From positions 1 to 26,130 of the forward strand of contig DITZ01000109.1 of the NCBI GenBank assembly GCA_002422985.1: 26,130 bases of DNA. Direction: 5' to 3'. This DNA is from Sphingomonadales bacterium UBA6171. GTDB lineage: Bacteria > Pseudomonadota > Alphaproteobacteria > Sphingomonadales > Sphingomonadaceae. Position 1 is the first letter of the stretch, and each line of letters starts with the position of its first letter. The position numbers and the translations under genes are program-made. Of this stretch, positions 1-7,094 are shown piece after piece. The notes under the pieces were generated by a model that was given only the letters and a program-made list of their open reading frames with translations, was not told the DNA's origin and searched no databases.

Positions 1-585
1 ACCAAGCGCGGCGCCTGCCGCGGCCGCAACTCGAAGATCGCCTGGACCCAGGTCGAGACGGGGTCGGCGATCACCTGGAAGTATCCGTCCTGCATCCTGC
101 AGGGGGACAATTCGGTGGGCGAGTTCTACTCGATCGCCATCACCAACAACATGCAGCAGGCCGACACCGGCACGAAGATGATCCACCTGGGCAAGAATAC
201 CCGCTCGCGGATCATCTCCAAGGGCATCTCGGCGGGGCGGTCATCCAACACCTATCGTGGCTTGGTTTCGGCCCACCCCAAGGCCAAGGGCGCGCGCAAC
301 TTCACCCAGTGCGACAGCCTGCTGATCGGCAGCCTTTGCGGCGCGCACACCATTCCCTATATCGAGGTGAAGCACCCTTCTGCGCAGATCGAGCATGAGG
401 CGACGACCAGCAAGATTTCGGATGACCAGAAATTCTATGCCATGCAGCGCGGATTGAGCGCGGAGGAAGCGGTCGCGCTGATCGTGAACGGCTTCTGCCG
501 CGAGGTGTTGCAGCAACTGCCGATGGAATTTGCGGTGGAAGCACAAAAGCTGCTGGGCATTTCGCTGGAAGGGAGTGTGGGGTGA
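1..585 (+). CDS. sufB: SufB, Fe-S cluster scaffold subunit (C-terminal part)
   Basis: SufB is the scaffold subunit of the cytosolic SufBC2D complex, on which Fe-S clusters are built before transfer to carriers such as SufA. The reading frame is open from the first base, so the 5' part of the gene is outside the window; 194 residues remain of a protein usually about 480 long. They match the SufB core closely: TKRGACRGRNSKI, SAITWKYPSCILQGD, GTKMIHLGKNTRS, IEHEATTSKI and the terminal FAVEAQKLLGISLE. The cysteine in SLCGAHTIPY aligns with the E. coli SufB cysteine (Cys405) needed for cluster assembly, and the Glu of IEHEATTS is also kept. The TGA stop overlaps the GTG start of the next gene. The identification is secure; only the N-terminus is unseen. 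Confidence 0.97.
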   Translation, partial: TKRGACRGRNSKIAWTQVETGSAITWKYPSCILQGDNSVGEFYSIAITNNMQQADTGTKMIHLGKNTRSRIISKGISAGRSSNTYRGLVSAHPKAKGARNFTQCDSLLIGSLCGAHTIPYIEVKHPSAQIEHEATTSKISDDQKFYAMQRGLSAEEAVALIVNGFCREVLQQLPMEFAVEAQKLLGISLEGSVG

Positions 586-1067
586 TCCTGACACCAACGG
601 ACATGGCGAAACGCAACCAGACCCCTCCCCTTCAGGGGAGGGGCAAGGGGTGGGGGCTATCAGCAAACACCCTCGCCGATCTGCAAGGCCGGGCACGCAG
701 CATGCGCAACAATCCGACGGAGCCGGAAAAGCGGCTATGGCGGAACCTGTCGAACGGCCAGCTTGGCGGCTTCAAGTTTCGCCGTCAGCAGGTGATCGGA
801 TATTATATCGCCGATCTGCTGTGCGCGTCTGAACGGCTGATCGTCGAAGTTGACGGGCGGACGCATGACAGCGAGCGGGATTTTGCCCGCGATTGCGCAT
901 TGTCGACGCTGGGCTATCGGACGCTTCGGGTGACGAACGACGATGTGTTGCGGAATATGGCCGGTGTTTTGCAGATGATATTGGCTGCGCTGGAAAGTGC
1001 TGATGTTGCGCTTGCGGCGGGCCCCCACCCCCACCCCTCCCCTGAAGGGGAGGGGCTTTTCAGATGA
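582..1067 (+). CDS. DUF559 (Vsr-like) endonuclease-domain protein inserted in suf operon
   Basis: This 161-residue protein carries a DUF559 domain over roughly residues 41-140. Recognisable parts are RNNPTEPEKRLWRNL, QLGGFKFRRQQVIGYYIADLLC, the putative active-site stretch LIVEVDGRTHD, and GYRTLRVTNDDVL. The family is related to very-short-patch-repair type nucleases; its real substrate is not known to me. The GTG start at 582 overlaps the sufB stop and has a purine-rich GGAAGGGAG upstream. ATG codons at 603 and 702 are alternatives, and the domain itself only needs 702. Residues 14-26 are a translation of a palindromic DNA repeat, so the N-terminus is likely not functional protein. An inverted copy of that repeat lies at the 3' end of the gene, making it look like an inserted cassette. 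It is not a known SUF component. Confidence 0.85.
   Translation: MILTPTDMAKRNQTPPLQGRGKGWGLSANTLADLQGRARSMRNNPTEPEKRLWRNLSNGQLGGFKFRRQQVIGYYIADLLCASERLIVEVDGRTHDSERDFARDCALSTLGYRTLRVTNDDVLRNMAGVLQMILAALESADVALAAGPHPHPSPEGEGLFR
621..656 (+). repeat. Palindromic GC-rich repeat, left copy flanking the DUF559 gene
   Basis: A 9-bp perfect stem (622-630 with 635-643, loop TTCA) is followed by a G-rich tail, AAGGGGTGGGGG, pointing into the DUF559 gene. It matches the reverse complement of 1020-1056 almost base for base. Confidence 0.9.
1020..1056 (-). repeat. Palindromic GC-rich repeat, right (inverted) copy flanking the DUF559 gene
   Basis: This is the inverted copy of 621-656: a C-rich tail followed by the same 9-bp stem (1034-1042 with 1047-1055, loop TGAA). 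The two copies face each other like terminal inverted repeats about 436 bp apart. The last arm also supplies the purine-rich stretch just upstream of the sufC start. Confidence 0.9.
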
Positions 1068-1819
1068 AGCCTGTGCCCATGCTTGAAATCATCAATCTCC
1101 ACGCCTGTGTCGGTGACAAGCCGATTTTGAAGGGGCTTTCCTTATCCGTTGGTGCGGGGGAGGTTCATGCCATCATGGGGCCGAACGGTGCGGGGAAATC
1201 CACGCTGTCTTATGTGCTGGCGGGGCGTGAGGGCTATGCCGTGACCGCCGGGTCCGCCACTTTTGAAGGCGCGGATCTGCTGGCGATGGAGCCGCATGAG
1301 CGCGCCGCGGCGGGGCTGTTTCTGGGGTTCCAATATCCGGTGGAGATTCCGGGCGTGTCGAACCTGTTGTTTCTGCGCACGGCGCTGAACGCGCAGAAGC
1401 GGCTGCGGGGCGAGGCGGAGATTTCCGGCGCGGATTTCATGAAGCTGGTGCGGGTCGAATCCGCCGTGCTGGGTCTGGATATGGAGATGCTGAAGCGCGG
1501 GGTGAATGTCGGCTTTTCGGGCGGCGAGAAAAAGCGCAACGAGGCGTTTCAACTGGGCATGTTGCAGCCGAAATTCGCGCTGCTGGATGAAACCGATTCG
1601 GGCCTGGATATCGATGCGCTGCGCATCGTTTCCGAAGGCATCAACCGCTTCCGCCGCCCGGATCGTGGCGTGCTGCTGATCACCCATTATCAGCGGCTGC
1701 TCGATCATGTGCGGCCGGATTTCGTGCATATCCTGGCGGGTGGCCGCATCGTTGAATCCGGCGGGCCGGAACTGGCGATGCGGGTGGAAACCGAAGGCTA
1801 TGAGGGGATTGCGGCGTGA
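1064..1819 (+). CDS. sufC: SufC, ABC-type ATPase of the SufBC2D complex
   Basis: SufC is the soluble ABC ATPase that drives conformational change in the SufBC2D scaffold during Fe-S assembly. The 251 residues contain, in order, Walker A GPNGAGKST (about residues 39-47), the SufC-typical LFLGFQYPVEIPGV, the signature FSGGEKKRNE, Walker B FALLDETDSGLD and the H-loop LLITHYQRLL. Length is normal for the family. The ATG at 1064 overlaps the TGA of the DUF559 gene and is preceded at about 8 nt by AAGGGGAGGGG, which belongs to the inserted repeat. An in-frame ATG at 1079 (MLEIINLHA) matches the usual family N-terminus but has no obvious ribosome-binding site of its own. The stop overlaps the GTG start of sufD. 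Confidence 0.97.
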   Translation: MKPVPMLEIINLHACVGDKPILKGLSLSVGAGEVHAIMGPNGAGKSTLSYVLAGREGYAVTAGSATFEGADLLAMEPHERAAAGLFLGFQYPVEIPGVSNLLFLRTALNAQKRLRGEAEISGADFMKLVRVESAVLGLDMEMLKRGVNVGFSGGEKKRNEAFQLGMLQPKFALLDETDSGLDIDALRIVSEGINRFRRPDRGVLLITHYQRLLDHVRPDFVHILAGGRIVESGGPELAMRVETEGYEGIAA

Positions 1820-2550
1820 CAGCGCTGCCCAGCCGGCGCGACGAGGCCTGGCGATATAGCGACCTTGCGGCCGTGGCGGCGCTGTGGCCGCCGCCGCCGG
1901 CGCGGCAGATCGTGGTGCGGGCCGGCGAACAGCGGGAAGAATTGCTGCGGGTGCATGCCGGCGGCATCCATGATCTGCGCGTGGACCTGGGCGCGGGCGC
2001 GGCGCTGACGCTGGTGCTGCTGGTGGAATCGCCCGGCTATGCGCGGGTTTTTGTGGAGGCCGATCTGGCCGACGCCGCCAGCCTGGATCTGGGGGCGGTG
2101 CTGCTGGCGGGCGGCGACGCCACCAGCGAGATTGTGACCGACATTCGCCACCAGGGCCCGGGTGCCAGCAGCCGGCAGCGCGTGCGGCTGGTGGTGGACG
2201 AGCGGGCGACCGGATCGTGCCTGGGGCGGATCGCGGTGGCGCGCGGCGCGCAGAAGACGGATGCGGCGCTTTCCGCCCGCGCGCTGGTGCTAAAGCGCAC
2301 GGCGACCGCCAATCTGAAGCCGGAGCTGGAGATTTTCGCGGACGATGTGCAGTGCGCCCATGGCTGCACCGTGGGGGAGCTGGACAAATCCGCGCTGTTC
2401 TATCTGCAATCGCGCGGCATCGGACGGGTTGAGGCCGAAGCGCTGCTGACGCGCGCCTTTGTGGCGGACGGCTTTACCAGGCTGAAGGCCGGCCCCGCGC
2501 GCGACGCGCTGGAGGCGGCCACGGCCCAATGGCTGGAGGCGCGCTTATGA
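1816..2550 (+). CDS. sufD: SufD, Fe-S assembly scaffold subunit (short form)
   Basis: SufD pairs with SufB in the SufBC2D complex and helps form the site where clusters are built. The C-terminal half carries the family signature LKPELEIFADDVQCAHGCTVGELD; His182 corresponds to the E. coli SufD histidine (His360) implicated in cluster assembly. Two cysteines, 180 and 184, flank it. At 244 residues the protein is far shorter than E. coli SufD (about 420) because the N-terminal helical part is reduced; I believe this is usual for sphingomonads but cannot check it here. The GTG start at 1816 overlaps the sufC TGA, and the stop overlaps the sufS ATG. Confidence 0.93.
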   Translation: MTALPSRRDEAWRYSDLAAVAALWPPPPARQIVVRAGEQREELLRVHAGGIHDLRVDLGAGAALTLVLLVESPGYARVFVEADLADAASLDLGAVLLAGGDATSEIVTDIRHQGPGASSRQRVRLVVDERATGSCLGRIAVARGAQKTDAALSARALVLKRTATANLKPELEIFADDVQCAHGCTVGELDKSALFYLQSRGIGRVEAEALLTRAFVADGFTRLKAGPARDALEAATAQWLEARL

Positions 2551-3779
2551 TCGCCGCGCCGCTTGCCGCCCATCATCTGACGCCGCCGAAGCTGCTGGAC
2601 CTGCGCGGCGAATTTCCCGGCGTGCCGGCGGACTGGGCCTATCTGGATGCTGCCGCCACCGCGCAGAAGCCGCGCGCGGTGATCGACGCCATCACCCGGG
2701 CTTATGCGACCGATTATGCCACCGTGCATCGCGGCGTCTATGCCCGTTCGGCGAAGATGACAGAGGCCTATGAGGCCGCGCGCGCGGCGGCGGCGGCCTT
2801 CATCGGCGGGCAGGCGGATGAAGTGATTTTCGTGCGCGGGGCCACCGAGGGCATCAATCTGGTCGCGAACGCATGGGGCAACATCAATGTTGGCGAAGGC
2901 GACCGCATCCTGCTGACGCAACTGGAGCATCACAGCAATATCGTGCCCTGGCGGATGCTGGCGGACCGGGTGGGCGCGGCGATCGACGTGGCGCCACTCA
3001 CCGCGGATGGCGCGATTGATACCGATGCGCTGATCGCGCTGATCGGGCCGCACACCAGGCTGGTGGCCATCGCGCATGTATCAAATGTGCTGGGCGGCAT
3101 CGCCCTGGTGCGGCGCATTGCGGATGCGGCGCATGCGGCGGGTGCGAAGCTGCTGGTGGATGGCTGTCAGGCCGCGCCCCGGCTGAAGGTGGATGTGGCG
3201 GCGCTGGGCGCGGATTTCTATGTGTTTTCCGGCCATAAGCTGTATGGCCCCACCGGCATCGGCATCTTATGGGCGCGGGCCGACCTGTTGGCCGGCATGC
3301 CGCCCTGGCAGGGCGGTGGCGCGATGATCGACGAGGTGCGCTTTGAACGGGTGAGCTATGCCGGCGCGCCGCAGCGGTTCGAGGCCGGCACGCCGCACAT
3401 TGTGGGCGCCGTTGGGCTGCACGCCGCCATCCGCTGGGTGGAGGATGTGGGGCTGGCGGCGCTGGAGGCGCATGAGCGCGCGCTGACCCTGATGGCGCGC
3501 GAGGGATTGCGCGCGCGGAATCCGGTGCGGCTGTTTGGCCCGGAGGAATCCGCCGGCATCCTGTCTTTTGCGGTGGGGGATGTGCACCCGCATGATGTGG
3601 CGACCATATTGGATGAATCCGGCGTTGCCATCCGTGCCGGCCACCATTGCGCGCAGCCGCTGATGGCCTGGCTGGGCGTGTCTGCCACCGCGCGCGCCAG
3701 CATGAGCGCCCATAGCAATGAACAGGACATCGCCCGGCTGTTGCAGGGCATCGACCGCACTCTCAGGATATTCGCATGA
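2547..3779 (+). CDS. sufS: SufS, group II cysteine desulfurase
   Basis: SufS is a PLP enzyme that takes sulfur from L-cysteine, forms a persulfide and passes it on for cluster assembly. The protein has 410 residues, the normal length. Visible landmarks are AYLDAAATAQKP, TVHRGVYARS, QLEHHSNIVPW (His128), DGCQAAPRLKVDV, the PLP lysine in SGHKLYGPTGIG (Lys231) and the persulfide cysteine in RAGHHCAQPLM (Cys368). The ATG at 2547 overlaps the sufD TGA; an in-frame ATG at 2529 lies within sufD and is less likely. One oddity: after ATARAS the usual YNT-type motif reads AHSNEQD. No sufE or sufU sulfur-transfer partner is visible in the window, so it must be encoded elsewhere. The stop overlaps the next ATG. 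Confidence 0.96.
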   Translation: MIAAPLAAHHLTPPKLLDLRGEFPGVPADWAYLDAAATAQKPRAVIDAITRAYATDYATVHRGVYARSAKMTEAYEAARAAAAAFIGGQADEVIFVRGATEGINLVANAWGNINVGEGDRILLTQLEHHSNIVPWRMLADRVGAAIDVAPLTADGAIDTDALIALIGPHTRLVAIAHVSNVLGGIALVRRIADAAHAAGAKLLVDGCQAAPRLKVDVAALGADFYVFSGHKLYGPTGIGILWARADLLAGMPPWQGGGAMIDEVRFERVSYAGAPQRFEAGTPHIVGAVGLHAAIRWVEDVGLAALEAHERALTLMAREGLRARNPVRLFGPEESAGILSFAVGDVHPHDVATILDESGVAIRAGHHCAQPLMAWLGVSATARASMSAHSNEQDIARLLQGIDRTLRIFA

Positions 3780-4261
3780 CCGAGCATGAAAAACCCGTCC
3801 GCCGCTTTGATGTGGAACTGGTGGAGGCGGTGGCCCCGCCGCCGACGCTGCCGCCTCCTGGCGCGGAAGCGCCGCATGGCACCGGCGCGGATGCGCCGCG
3901 CAGCCGCGACTATCTGGACGGTTTCCTTGCCGCCACGCCCGCTGACACACCGCCGGAAGGCGATGATCTTCACCATGCGGTGATCGCGGCGCTGCGCGAC
4001 ATATTCGATCCGGAGATACCGGTGAATATCTACGACCTCGGCCTTATCTATGGGGTGGAGATTGTGGATGGCCATGCGATTGTGACGATGACGCTGACGA
4101 CGCCGCATTGCCCGGTGGCCGAATCCATGCCCGGCGAAGTGGAACTGCGCGTGATGTCGGTGCCCGGCATCGCGTCGGCGGAGGTTAATCTGGTGTGGGA
4201 TCCGGCCTGGAATCCGTCCAGCATGTCGGACGAGGCCAAGCTTGAACTGGGGATGCTATGA
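3776..4261 (+). CDS. sufT: SufT-like MIP18/DUF59 Fe-S assembly protein
   Basis: The 161-residue protein has a Pro/Ala-rich, probably disordered N-terminus (residues 1-62) and a MIP18/DUF59 domain after it. The domain shows IFDPEIPVNIYDLGLIYGVEI (78-98), MTLTTPHCPVAESMPGEV with the conserved Cys112, and the ending LVWDPAWNPSSMSDEAKLELG. Proteins of this type in suf operons are called SufT and are thought to help mature or deliver Fe-S clusters; the exact reaction is not settled. The ATG at 3776 overlaps the sufS stop, and its own stop overlaps the sufA start, so it is clearly part of the operon. Confidence 0.9.
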   Translation: MTEHEKPVRRFDVELVEAVAPPPTLPPPGAEAPHGTGADAPRSRDYLDGFLAATPADTPPEGDDLHHAVIAALRDIFDPEIPVNIYDLGLIYGVEIVDGHAIVTMTLTTPHCPVAESMPGEVELRVMSVPGIASAEVNLVWDPAWNPSSMSDEAKLELGML

Positions 4262-4611
4262 CGATGATGACCCGCACCCGGCCGGCGGCGATTACGCTGA
4301 CGCCCAGGGCCGAAGCCCGCATCGCCGCGCTGATGCAGAGCGCGCCCGAAGGCACGGCCGGTGTGCGCCTCTCCACGCCGAAGCGCGGCTGTTCGGGGCT
4401 GGCCTACTCCATCGACTATGTGGCCGAACCCAGGCCGATGGACGAGGCGATCACCACACCGGCGGGCATATTGTTCGTCGATGGCGCGTCCATCCTCTAT
4501 CTCATCGGCTCGGTGATGGACTGGGTGGAGGATGATTTCACCGCCGGTTTCGTTTTCAACAATCCCAACGCCAAGGGAAGCTGCGGCTGCGGGGAGAGCT
4601 TCACCGTCTAG
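4258..4611 (+). CDS. sufA: SufA/IscA family A-type Fe-S carrier
   Basis: A-type carriers receive Fe-S clusters from the SufBCD scaffold and hand them to apoproteins. The 117 residues carry the three ligand cysteines in the standard arrangement: Cys45 in TPKRGCSGLAYSIDY, and Cys109 and Cys111 in GSCGCGESFTV. FVDGASILYLIGSVMDWVED and FVFNNPNAKGSCGC are typical of the family. The ATG at 4258 overlaps the sufT TGA. The TAG stop at 4609-4611 shares its last base with the GTG start of the N-formylglutamate amidohydrolase gene. SufA, IscA and ErpA cannot be told apart by sequence alone; the operon context favours SufA. Confidence 0.93.
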   Translation: MTMMTRTRPAAITLTPRAEARIAALMQSAPEGTAGVRLSTPKRGCSGLAYSIDYVAEPRPMDEAITTPAGILFVDGASILYLIGSVMDWVEDDFTAGFVFNNPNAKGSCGCGESFTV

Positions 4612-5462
4612 TGCCGGAAGGCTCGCCGCCGCCTTTCACGCTCAGCGCGCCGCTGGATGGCACAAGCCCGTTCATCCTCGCCTCGCCGCACAGCGGGCGG
4701 CATATCCCGTTGGCCTGTGTTGCGCATTTCCGCCTGCCGCTGCCGGCGCTGCGGCGGATCGAGGATGCGCATGTCGATGCGCTGGTCGCGCCGGCCGCGG
4801 CGGCAATCGGCGCGCCGCTGATCGCTGCCACCCATGCGCGCACCATCATCGATCTCAATCGCCACGAGCGGGAATATGATCCGGCGATGGTGGAGGGGCC
4901 GATGCCCCACCCGCCGATGCAGACGGAGCGGATCGGGCGCGGCTATGGGCTGGTGCCAAAGCTGGCGGGCACGGCGCATCCCATCCATGCGGGGCGCATG
5001 CCCGCCGCCGAGCTGGTGCAGCGCATCGAAAATCTGCACCGGCCCTGGCATCGGGCGCTGGCGGCCGGCCTGGCGGCGGCGCGCGCGCGGCATGGCGCGG
5101 CGCTGCTGGTCGATTGCCATTCCATGCCGCCGCTGGATCTGCCGCACCGGGCGGACCTGGTGATCGGCGACCGGCACGGCCAATCGGCCAGCCCGGCGAT
5201 AACCGCCATGCTGGCCAGCCTGTTCCGCGCGGCCGGGCTGAAGGTGGTGCTGAACAGCCCCTATGCCGGCGGCCATATCAGCGCGGCGCATGGCGCTCCG
5301 CCGGCGGGCGTGCATGCGCTGCAACTGGAATTCTGCCGCCGGCTCTATATGAGCAGCGACACGCTGGAACCGCACGACGGTTTCGCCCGGTTGCAGGAGC
5401 TGATCGCATCGGTGCTGAAAGAGGTGCGGCTGGACGGCGGGCAGGCGCAGGCCGCCGAATAG
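4611..5462 (+). CDS. N-formylglutamate amidohydrolase family protein
   Basis: Members of this family (FGase, related to HutG) hydrolyse N-formyl-glutamate or similar N-formyl/N-acyl amides and are metal dependent. The 283 residues show the family blocks ILASPHSGRHIP (22-33), IIDLNRHEREYDP (79-91), LLVDCHSMPP (165-174), LNSPYAGGHIS (214-224) and LQLEFCRRLYM (238-248), with His27, His170 and His222 as likely catalytic or metal residues. The GTG start overlaps the sufA stop by one base, so translation is probably coupled to the suf genes even though no Fe-S role is known. No other histidine-degradation genes are nearby. The TAG stop lies inside a 35-bp tandem duplication shared with the convergent gene. 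Confidence 0.88.
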   Translation: MPEGSPPPFTLSAPLDGTSPFILASPHSGRHIPLACVAHFRLPLPALRRIEDAHVDALVAPAAAAIGAPLIAATHARTIIDLNRHEREYDPAMVEGPMPHPPMQTERIGRGYGLVPKLAGTAHPIHAGRMPAAELVQRIENLHRPWHRALAAGLAAARARHGAALLVDCHSMPPLDLPHRADLVIGDRHGQSASPAITAMLASLFRAAGLKVVLNSPYAGGHISAAHGAPPAGVHALQLEFCRRLYMSSDTLEPHDGFARLQELIASVLKEVRLDGGQAQAAE

Positions 5463-5517
5463 GTCTATTCGGCGCGAAAAGGCAGGCCGCCGAATAGGTC
5501 TATTCGGCGCGAAAAGG
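5448..5517. repeat. 35-bp tandem duplication containing both convergent stop codons
   Basis: Two identical 35-bp units lie at 5448-5482 and 5483-5517, with six further matching bases after them. Each unit holds the near-palindrome GCCGAATAG-GT-CTATTCGGC, in which the left TAG is the stop type of the plus-strand gene and the right CTA is the stop of the minus-strand gene. The duplication moved the two stops apart; before it, they were 2 bp from each other. The hairpin has no T-run on either strand, so it is not a standard intrinsic terminator. Confidence 0.95.
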
Positions 5518-6633
5518 CAGGCCGTTGGCGAGCCAGCTGGCCTCTTGCGCCACCGCCGGGGTTTCGCGGGCGAGGAAATCGGCGACGGCGGATCGGAAAC
5601 CGGGGTTGGCGATGAAATGGGCCGATCGGGTGAGGCTTGGTTCATAGCCGCGCGCCACCTTGTGCGGCCCCTGCGCGCCGGCTTCCACGCGGGACAGGCG
5701 GTGCTGGCAGGCGAAATCTATCGCCTGATGATAGCAAAGCTCGAAATGCAGGAAGGGGATGTCCTCCACCGCGCCCCACTGGCGGCCATAGATGGCGTCC
5801 GGCCCGTAGAAATTGAGCGCGCCGGCCACATGGCGACCGTTGCGCCGGGCCATCACCAGCAATATCTGGTCGCCCATGCGCTCGCCCACCAGCGAGAAGA
5901 AGCGGCGGCTGAGATAGGGGCGGCCCCATTTGCGGCTGCCGGTGTCCTGATAGAAAGCGAAGAAACTGTCCCAGACGGCTTCGGTCAGATCGCTGCCGGT
6001 CAGCCAGTCGATGCCGTCGATGGCGGCCAGCGCCTGTTCGCGTTCGCGCCTTAGCGTCTTGCGCTTGCGGGAGGAGAGTTGGCCGAGGAAATCGTTGAAG
6101 CCCGCATATCCGCGGTTCTGCCAGTGGAACTGCACATCGCGGCGGGGGAGCCAGCCGGCCGCGGCGAAGGTTTCGGCGTCATTTTCATCAAGGAACGTCG
6201 CATGTGCTGATGAAAGTCCGTTCTGCCGCACCACCGCCTCGCTCGCTGCCACCAGCCGGGCGCGGGCGTCGGCGTCGGTGCCCAGCAGGCGCGGCGCGGT
6301 GGCGGGTGTGAAGGGCGTCGCATGTTGCAGCTTGGGATAATAGGCCTGACCGGCGCGGGTCCAGGCGTCGGCCCAGCCATGATCGAACACATATTCGCCC
6401 TGGCTGTGGCCCTTTACATAGCCGGGCAGGATGGCGGCAGGCCGGCCATCCGCGCCATCGGCCAGGATATGCGCCGGCTGCCAGCCGGATGAGGCGGCGG
6501 CGCTGCCGGAATCCTCGAGCGCGGTGAAGAAATCCCGCCGCGCGAAAGGATTGCCGCTGGTTTCCAGCCGCGCCCAGTCTGCCGCGTCGATGTCGCCCGC
6601 GCGCGAAACGATTCGCGACGCCGGGCGGCTCAT
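5500..6633 (-). CDS. FemAB/GNAT-like acyltransferase family protein (DUF482 type)
   Basis: This 377-residue protein looks like the GNAT-superfamily group annotated as peptidoglycan biosynthesis/recognition or FemAB-like (Pfam DUF482/FemAB_like). Typical parts are NPFARRDFFTALEDSGS near the start, the basic helix LSSRKRKTLRRERE, GRHVAGALNFYGPDAIYGRQWG, and FELCYHQAIDFACQH followed by RVEAGAQGPHKVARGYEP. The substrate is unknown to me; the name suggests aminoacyl or acetyl transfer. The ATG (6631-6633) overlaps the stop of the RidA-like gene upstream; the frame stays open further 5' but that part belongs to ridA. The stop codon lies in the second copy of the 35-bp duplication. It is the last gene of a four-gene minus-strand operon. 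Confidence 0.85.
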   Translation of the reverse strand: MSRPASRIVSRAGDIDAADWARLETSGNPFARRDFFTALEDSGSAAASSGWQPAHILADGADGRPAAILPGYVKGHSQGEYVFDHGWADAWTRAGQAYYPKLQHATPFTPATAPRLLGTDADARARLVAASEAVVRQNGLSSAHATFLDENDAETFAAAGWLPRRDVQFHWQNRGYAGFNDFLGQLSSRKRKTLRREREQALAAIDGIDWLTGSDLTEAVWDSFFAFYQDTGSRKWGRPYLSRRFFSLVGERMGDQILLVMARRNGRHVAGALNFYGPDAIYGRQWGAVEDIPFLHFELCYHQAIDFACQHRLSRVEAGAQGPHKVARGYEPSLTRSAHFIANPGFRSAVADFLARETPAVAQEASWLANGLPFRAE

Positions 6634-7094
6634 CGGATGGCGACCACCGCGTCCACCTCCACCGCGACACCGCGCGGCAGGGCCGGCACGCCGACGGCGG
6701 CGCGGGCATGTTTGCCGGCTAAGCCAAACAGCCTGACCATCAGATCGCTGGCACCGTTCGCCACTTCGGGCTGGGCGGTGAAATCGGGGGTGCATTGCAC
6801 GAACACGCCCAGCTTCACGATCTGCTGCACCCGATCGAGGCTGCCCAGCGCGGCGCGGAGCTGCGCCAGCACCATCAGGGCGCAGCGCCCGGCGGCGGCC
6901 TGCCCGGCTGCCAGGTCCATGTCGGCACCCAGCCGGCCCTTGATGAGGCTGCCGTCGGCCGCGAAGCTGATCTGGCCGGAGACATGCGCCATGCCATTGG
7001 CGATCACCACCGGCACATAGGAGGCAACGGGGGCGGCGGCTTCCGGCAGGGTGAGGCCAAGGTCCGCCAGCTTTTGTTCGACAGTCATTATCAT
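6630..7094 (-). CDS. RidA family protein (reactive intermediate imine deaminase-like)
   Basis: RidA proteins hydrolyse reactive enamine/imine intermediates released by PLP enzymes; some relatives have other roles. The 154-residue protein belongs to the slightly longer subgroup starting with a TVEQKLADLGLTLPEAAAPVASYVPVV segment, then MAHVSGQISF, the central helix LVLAQLRAALGSLDRVQQIVKLGVFV and the ending HARAAVGVPALPRGVAVEVDAVVA. The arginine in HARAAVG is in the position of the RidA substrate-binding arginine, consistent with deaminase activity. The ATG at 7094 overlaps the stop of the HAD gene (ATGA); an ATG at 7088 is a close alternative. Position within the operon gives no specific clue to the substrate. 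Confidence 0.88.
   Translation of the reverse strand: MIMTVEQKLADLGLTLPEAAAPVASYVPVVIANGMAHVSGQISFAADGSLIKGRLGADMDLAAGQAAAGRCALMVLAQLRAALGSLDRVQQIVKLGVFVQCTPDFTAQPEVANGASDLMVRLFGLAGKHARAAVGVPALPRGVAVEVDAVVAIR

Noticed and set aside
5450..5510. Intrinsic terminator from the GCCGAATAG/CTATTCGGC hairpins
   Set aside because: No T-run follows on either strand and the stem is only moderately GC-rich, so a standard terminator is not supported.
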